Assembly (NCBI GenBank): GCA_900491605.1
Contig: UESW01004569.1
Location: 72,077-136,076, forward strand
DNA: 64,000 nt
Reading direction: 5' to 3'
From: Calamus simplicifolius
Taxonomy: Eukaryota > Streptophyta > Magnoliopsida > Arecales > Arecaceae
In this document: one piece after another, positions 58,551-64,000 of the stretch
How positions within the stretch are numbered: position 1 is the stretch's first letter
Layout: every line of letters begins with the position of its first letter
Translations under genes and position numbers: made by a program
Notes under the pieces: generated by a model
The model's database searches: none
Seen by the model: only the letters and a program-made list of their open reading frames with translations
What the model was told of the DNA's origin: nothing

Positions 58551-58557
58551 TTTTATA
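58551..58557 (-). promoter_or_regulatory. TATA box of the BBE-like gene
   Basis: TATAAAA on the minus strand, about 64 bases before the ATG, in the context CTCTATAAAAACCC. Spacing fits a short 5' UTR of about 35 bases. Confidence 0.65.
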
Positions 58558-58569
58558 GAGAAACCATGA

Positions 58570-59479
58570 AGTGCGAACGTGGAAGAAAAAGTGGGAACGA
58601 GATGATGAAATTGGTTTCGTCCATCTGTCATCATGCAGCTGCGTAGACTTTTGGAAGGGAGTTGGCAGAAGACTCGGTAACGAGAAAGGAAGTCATCGCA
58701 AATTTTTTCAAAGCATTCATTTCTACCACACCGACTCTATCGACCTCGATGGTTTCAGGTGGCATGCGCCTGCCGTGTTTTTCTTGCCAATAACGTCATG
58801 TTTTGAAAGGATCGATCCGGTTCAACCAAAAATGGATCATTAATTTTATCATATTTTATTATTAAAATTAATTTTATATAATTTAATAAAAATTAAAAAA
58901 ATATTAGATTAGTTGAGTTTTAAAGACCGGTTCAATTCTAATTTTTAGACTTTTAATTTTTGTAGTTGAAAAAAAAGGTTTAGATGAGTTGAGTTGAGTT
59001 TTGATAATGAAAGTAGGATTGAATTTTTTAGCTTTTTAATTTTTTACTTGGATTGATATTTATATATTATTAAATTAAAATTAATCATAATATCATCCGA
59101 TTCGATCAAACTAGTTTATCCGATCGAACCGATTAACCCAAACTCAAATATGAAGCCGGTTTGTTGTTCGATCCGATTTTCAAAACATTGCAAAAACACA
59201 TTTAGGCACTGCTAAGTTACTAAAAATTTGCTTAGAGATGACTTTAAACTTCTTAAAAGATTATCAATTAGTACTATTAAAATATAAAACGAAGGGAAGC
59301 CATCGTAAATTTTTATGGGAGCCATAGTAATTTTTTTTTCAAACATTCATTCATTATATAAGGCTATCAACCTTGATACTGCTCTCGTGTTTTCATGTCT
59401 CCTTGTTTTTCTTTCGTTTACTAGAAGTTTATTCGCTGTTGAGTTGGTCAAAACCAATATGCTAGGGATGAACATATTT
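58570..59479. other. Upstream region of BBE-like gene and AT-rich intergenic DNA
   Basis: The first ~280 bases are of mixed composition and may hold the BBE-like promoter; beyond 58850 it is AT rich. GGTTCGATC-like words cluster at 59095-59180. No gene seen. Confidence 0.5.
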
Positions 59480-60975
59480 TAGCGTATTTTTTTTTTTTTG
59501 GACTCATGAGATTGCATGCTTAGCAAGTTTTAGATGTGAAACCCATTTGTAAGACTATATCTTGATAATCTTACATAATAGTTCCTAAATAATTCTATAT
59601 ATCCCTTTAGGTTGCATTTGGTGCATCACCAGCAATCCTGAATGGTAATGTGGATTATCTACAAGATAGATTACCACTTAATAGAGATTACTAGTAATGT
59701 TGATTACTATGTTTGGTATACACGGGTAATGCAATAGTAATATTGCGTTTGGTATGACAACAGATTACCAGTCATATAACATCAAATTTCTATAATACTA
59801 CTAAATTTAATTTATTAAAAATTATATATTATTCTATTTTATTTAAAAAAATTATATCTATAAATGATAATGTTTAAAAAACTATTTATAAATGATAATG
59901 TTTAAAAAAAATTATATTTATAAATGATATTCGAAGTGATCGGTGAGGATGTTGGAGGCCACCGATCAGAAGAGTTTCATGGCATCTCGAGATGATCGTA
60001 CGGTGGTTGGGCAGGGGAGATCCATGGTCTGACTCAGCGAAAAAGGTGTGACTCAGGACCTTCAACACGAAGGTTCTAATGAGATCGATAGAAGAGGACG
60101 TGAATAGAGAGCGATCAAAGGAAGCATAGCCAATTTTGTTTAAAAAAATTATTAGATTACCACATCTGTGATAATATGGATAATCATTCCTTTCTGAGAT
60201 AATCTGGATTGCCTCTCATGAGGTAATCCAGATTACCACGGTTGTCATCAAAATATGTACCAGATATAGTTATCTGGTGGACAACATTTAAATTACTGGT
60301 AATCTAGATAGATTACCGGCTACCAAACGCATTAGAATTATGACCTAATCCAGTAATCCTATACCTTTTTAAGATTTGGTATCTCACTCATTCTTAAGTG
60401 ATCTTAACTTAAATTTAAGGATCAAAATATCCTTCATCTATACAAAAATATTTATTATTATTTTCATACTAATTTAATATAATGTAATACTATTATATTA
60501 TATTTATAATATAATATATTATTATATGATATAACATTTTAATGTTATGTTATAATGTTAATTAAAATGTGGTCATATCATCTTGCCATTTTTAACGTAT
60601 TTTTTTGGGACCCATAAGCTTGCATGCTTAGCAAGTTTTAGATGTGAAATCCCTGTGTAATTGCATCTTGATAATCTTACGTAGCAGTAATCTTAGGTAA
60701 TTCTATACCTTTAGAATCATCGTCTAATGCAATAATCCTATATCTATTTTTTAGGTCAAGTATCTCACTCCTTCTTTAATGGCGATCTTAACTAAAATTT
60801 AAGGACCAAAATACCTCTCATCCATATAAAAATATTTATTATTATTTTCATATTAACATAATATAATTTAATACTATAAGATTATATTTAATAATATAGT
60901 ATAATATATATTATTGTGATAACATTGTAATATTATGTTATAATGATAATTAAAATGTCATAATATAAATGATAA
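59480..60975. repeat. Duplicated AT-rich segment
   Basis: The stretch with GCATGCTTAGCAAGTTTTAG at 59517 recurs at 60622, and the following sequence (AATCTTAC..., AATATTTATTATTATTTTCA) matches in order. Copy one runs 59480-60590 including a MITE, copy two 60594-60975 without it. Confidence 0.8.
59610..60331. mobile_element. PIF/Harbinger-like MITE (722 bp)
   Basis: TTA flanks on both sides (59607-59609, 60332-60334). Left end GGTTGCATTTGGTGC and reversed right end TGCGTTTGGTAG share TGCRTTTGGT. The second copy of the surrounding duplication has the empty site (ACCTTTAGAATCAT near 60709-60722). The interior has GATTACC-rich arms and no meaningful ORF. Confidence 0.72.
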
Positions 60976-61276
60976 TGTATATAATATTAAAATCATATTA
61001 CAATTAAATTTAAATATTATAATAATAAAATAATAATACATTATTGTAATAATTTACATAATGTATCAAAGTAATTTTGGAATTACATGATTAGTGATTT
61101 TGCATTCTCCTGGCATATCAAATAACTTAAATATGAATATTATGATATCTTTAATCACTATAGAATAATTTTGGTATTACATGATCATGGGAAGTACTTC
61201 ACAAATTCTGGATTGTCACATCAGCTAAGTAAATCAAGTGACGATATAACGGGCCGGTGATCAAACGGTACATTTT
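60976..61276. other. AT-rich intergenic DNA
   Basis: Short AT-rich stretch ending at the third CACTA terminus. Nothing recognisable. Confidence 0.5.
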
Positions 61277-61299
61277 CACTACAAAAAAATCAACTTTTG

Positions 61300-62115
61300 C
61301 CTACGATTTTTTTCGTAGGGAAAGAGAAAAAATCGTAGGTAAAGCCTTTCCCTACGATTTCTGTCGTAGGCAAAAGTATAAAAAAATCGTAGGGAAACGT
61401 GCGTAGGGAAAGCCTTTGCCTACGACTTTTAACAATCGTAGGCATAGATCAGACCTTTTCCCTACGATTTTTTTTCGTAGGTAAAGGTCATAATTCATAG
61501 GGAAAGAGTGAGAAGAATTTGAAATTCAAATTTAAATTTTAAAAACTATTGCCTACGAAATTTAAAAATCATAGGAAAAAAATCAAAAAAATATTTTATC
61601 AACATCTTTCCCTACGATTTATCTTAAAATCGTAGGGAAAAATTGGCTAATTATAATTTTTAATGATTTCTTTCCCTACGAAAAACCCTAAAATCGTAGG
61701 GAAAAATAGGAAAAATATTTTTTTATACACATCTTTCCCTACGATTTACCCTAAAATCGTAGGGAAAGTTAGGTATAAAAATTTTTAATGATTTCTTTCC
61801 TAGAAAAACTTTAAATCGTAGGGAAAAAATCAAGAAAACGATTTTCTTAAAATCATAGGAAAAAATTGGCTAATAATAATTTTTAATTTCTTTCCCTACG
61901 AAAAACCCTAAAATCGTAGGAAAAAGTTGGCTAATAATAATATTTAATGATTTATTTCCCTACGAAAAACCTCAAAATCATAGGGAAAATCAAAAAAAAA
62001 TTTATCCATATCTTTACCTACGAATTTTCTTAAAATCATAGGAAAAAATTAGCTAATAATAATTTTTAATATTTTCTTTTCCTACAAAAAAAAAACTCTA
62101 AAACCGTAGGTAAAA
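61300..62115. repeat. CACTA-3 subterminal repeats
   Basis: More than twenty copies of TTTCCCTACGATTTT / AAAATCGTAGGGAAA in both orientations, often as closely spaced inverted pairs. The motif is unlike those of the other two CACTA elements in the window. Confidence 0.85.
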
Positions 62116-62228
62116 ATTAAGAAATTAAAAGAGGTTCATGGCATTTTCCATTGATCAACTTACATGATCATCAAGCAGCGAGCAAGAAGAGACAGCGAAT
62201 ACAAACTCATAGCATCATTGTTGATAAC

Positions 62229-62284
62229 TACTTATATATATATATATATATATATATAATTATATATATCTATATATATATATC

Positions 62285-62317
<33 letters not shown>

Positions 62318-62323
62318 TATATA
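62229..62323. repeat. (TA)n microsatellite
   Basis: About 95 bases of almost pure TA/AT with a few interruptions. Confidence 0.95.
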
Positions 62324-62379
62324 ATGAGTAATTGTTACAACAAAACACTATGCTTGTAAACAAAGACAAACAAAGACAA

Positions 62380-62623
62380 AACATGCTTCTCTAAGTGCAG
62401 CATTGCCCTGGGAGCCTCTCTTCTCAGAAGTCTTGAAGAGGATGCCTCCATGTGCGCGAAAAATGGAGCAAACACGAGAGATTCGACGGCCATGAGCTTG
62501 ATAAGGATGTTAAGCGACGGTCCAGATGTGTCCTTGAGAGGGTCTCCAATGGTGTCACCAATCACAGCAGGCTGTGGGGATCTGATCCTTTAGGGCCAAG
62601 GGTCCTAGCATGCTCTGAAGCTC
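62380..62623 (-). pseudogene. Vacuolar H+-pyrophosphatase exon, frameshifted
   Basis: Acceptor TTTTTGGTAG ends at about 62624; the exon reads [18 protein letters not shown], then a missing base shifts the frame, and [37 protein letters not shown] follow. These are the last membrane segments and catalytic-face motif of plant type I V-PPase, which pumps protons into the vacuole using pyrophosphate. A further small deletion after FAPFFA disturbs the C-terminus. The damage marks it as a pseudogene copy. Confidence 0.88.
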
Positions 62624-62747
62624 CTGCCTACCAAAAAAAAAAAAAAATCATCAGCAAGTTCTAAATAGCATGATGAACTCAAGAAAGAAAGACATCTTGA
62701 TTGATATAAGGGGGGATGAAAGAGACCCAAGGATGACTTTTACCTCA

Positions 62748-62809
62748 ATATACTTCTTAGCATTATCCCATGCACCACCAGTGTTAGATGCAGAGATTGC
62801 AATCTGTAA
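62748..62809 (-). pseudogene. Vacuolar H+-pyrophosphatase upstream exon
   Basis: Small exon encoding IAISASNTGGAWDNAKKYIE, with acceptor TTTGTTTACAG preceded by a CT-rich tract and donor GAG|GTAAAAG. It joins in phase to the next exon at 62623 (GAG, then AGASEH). Retained introns show a genomic, not mRNA-derived, copy. Earlier exons are not seen before the gap. Confidence 0.85.
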
Positions 62810-63635
62810 ACAAAGAGAGAGAGAACCCATGAGTTCTTCTTACACCCAATCCTCTGATAAATCCAAAAAATGATTTCATGGATTAAGGAATTTATATGTC
62901 TAAAGCAGTATCAGGTTACACTTTCTGCATCTCTTTTTGACTGGAAAATACATTTTCTGCATCTCAAACAATGACAGCAGGCATAGGAATGCAAATAAAG
63001 TTTCTTAAGCACACATAGAAGCAATATGTCCTAGAAGAAAGTGCAGGTAAATTAGCCATAAAGGATATGATCGTGAGTTTGGTGGCATACCAGCCACAGA
63101 ATGCTGAATGGTGGGTGATTCCATATGGACAGCCACTAGTGCCAATATAACAATATGTTCTAAGATTATAAGAGATTAGCTACTTATACAACTATGATAA
63201 TTTTAGCTATAACCAGCATCCTTTGACAAGGATAACCTTGGTGCAGCAATAAGATTGCTCTATTGTAACTCAAAGGTCATGAGGTCCAAAGACAGAAACA
63301 ACCTTAATATCTTTATACATGAGGGTAAGGATGCATATATCTGGCCTTCTTGGATCCCACAAGGATGGGAGCTTAACATTCATTCCCAAGAGTAGGGGTA
63401 GGGACAGAAACCAGCATACATAGGGCAGTCGTACCCTTGAAAGATATAAAAGTTTCATCCCTACAAGGTTTAGGTATTGCTACAGAAGAAATAAAAAATT
63501 GCTAAAATCTCTCACTCATTCCTTAATCCATGAAATGAATAGACATGCAAAATACATAGCATTCTGGTTCATATTATAAAACAGCATATTAAATTCCATA
63601 TCCAACTAAGATTCCAATGCAAAATACATAGCAAC
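62810..63635. other. Intron-like or intergenic DNA before the gap
   Basis: No further V-PPase exon or other gene is recognised. On the minus strand this would be the long intron upstream of the 62748-62809 exon. Confidence 0.45.
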
Positions 63636-64000
63636 NNNNNNNNNNNNNNNNNNNNNNNNNNNNNNNNNNNNNNNNNNNNNNNNNNNNNNNNNNNNNNNNN
63701 NNNNNNNNNNNNNNNNNNNNNNNNNNNNNNNNNNNNNNNNNNNNNNNNNNNNNNNNNNNNNNNNNNNNNNNNNNNNNNNNNNNNNNNNNNNNNNNNNNNN
63801 NNNNNNNNNNNNNNNNNNNNNNNNNNNNNNNNNNNNNNNNNNNNNNNNNNNNNNNNNNNNNNNNNNNNNNNNNNNNNNNNNNNNNNNNNNNNNNNNNNNN
63901 NNNNNNNNNNNNNNNNNNNNNNNNNNNNNNNNNNNNNNNNNNNNNNNNNNNNNNNNNNNNNNNNNNNNNNNNNNNNNNNNNNNNNNNNNNNNNNNNNNNN
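63636..64000. other. Assembly gap (N)
   Basis: Run of N to the end of the window. Confidence 1.

Larger units (their letters stand above)
61277..63635. mobile_element. CACTA element, third family (CACTA-3), left end
   Basis: Begins CACTACAAAAAAATCAAC and is followed by dense subterminal repeats. The right end is not in the window; it may lie in or beyond the gap. The V-PPase exons at 62390-62809 would then be inside it. The right boundary given is simply the start of the gap. Confidence 0.6.

Noticed and set aside
62335..62809. V-PPase as a working host gene
   Set aside because: A frame-breaking base loss and a further deletion in the last exon, plus the CACTA end close by, argue for a damaged captured copy; the gap prevents certainty.

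Overview
This is a window of nuclear DNA from a flowering plant. The evidence is plant LTR-retrotransposon lineages (SIRE-like Ty1/copia and Tat/Retand-like Ty3/gypsy), CACTA DNA transposons carrying plant gene pieces, PIF/Harbinger-like MITEs, a tRNA-derived SINE, introns, and a berberine-bridge-enzyme-like gene. The style of repeats would suit a large repeat-rich monocot such as a palm, but nothing here fixes the species. About three quarters of the window is transposon. The only clear host gene copy is the berberine-bridge-like locus on the minus strand (56921-58487), and it carries two one-base frameshifts.

Layout. 1-5526: 3' part of a copia element (copia-1) ending in a 1.6-kb LTR. 6893-11834: an old copia element (copia-2) with short LTRs and a perfect CCAAC target duplication. 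12821-34754: a Tat/Retand-like gypsy element with a perfect CCAAT duplication. A 10.1-kb SIRE-like copia (copia-3, 17561-27667) is inserted inside its pol, near the junction of the two RNase H domains. The gypsy 3' region holds a 12-copy, 125-bp tandem array built of short perfect inverted repeats, then a minus-strand (antisense) gene with a recognisable intron. 35685-36459: a SINE whose body has expanded into four 143-bp repeats. 38307-53933: a fourth copia (copia-4) with a perfect GTATG duplication. Its 3' LTR is split by a 6.5-kb CACTA element (46386-52877, TSD AGG) that has picked up pieces of at least four unrelated host genes. 54000-54975: a LINE scrap and a second CACTA terminus. 56921-58487: berberine-bridge-like gene. 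59480-60975: a duplicated AT-rich segment, one copy interrupted by a MITE. 61277 to the assembly gap (63636-64000): the left end of a third CACTA family, with exons of a vacuolar H+-pyrophosphatase gene behind it.

How it fits together. Target duplications and nesting give an order of events: the gypsy element predates copia-3, and copia-4 predates the CACTA insertion. All retroelement coding regions are broken by stops or frameshifts, so no element here looks autonomous. The most interesting signals are (i) the CACTA element with fragments of BAP31-like, 3-ketoacyl-CoA synthase-like, OCT7-like and PMT8/9-like genes all on one strand, (ii) the antisense gene of the gypsy element with an intron that restores its frame, and (iii) the tandem array whose inverted-repeat arms differ from site to site yet stay complementary.
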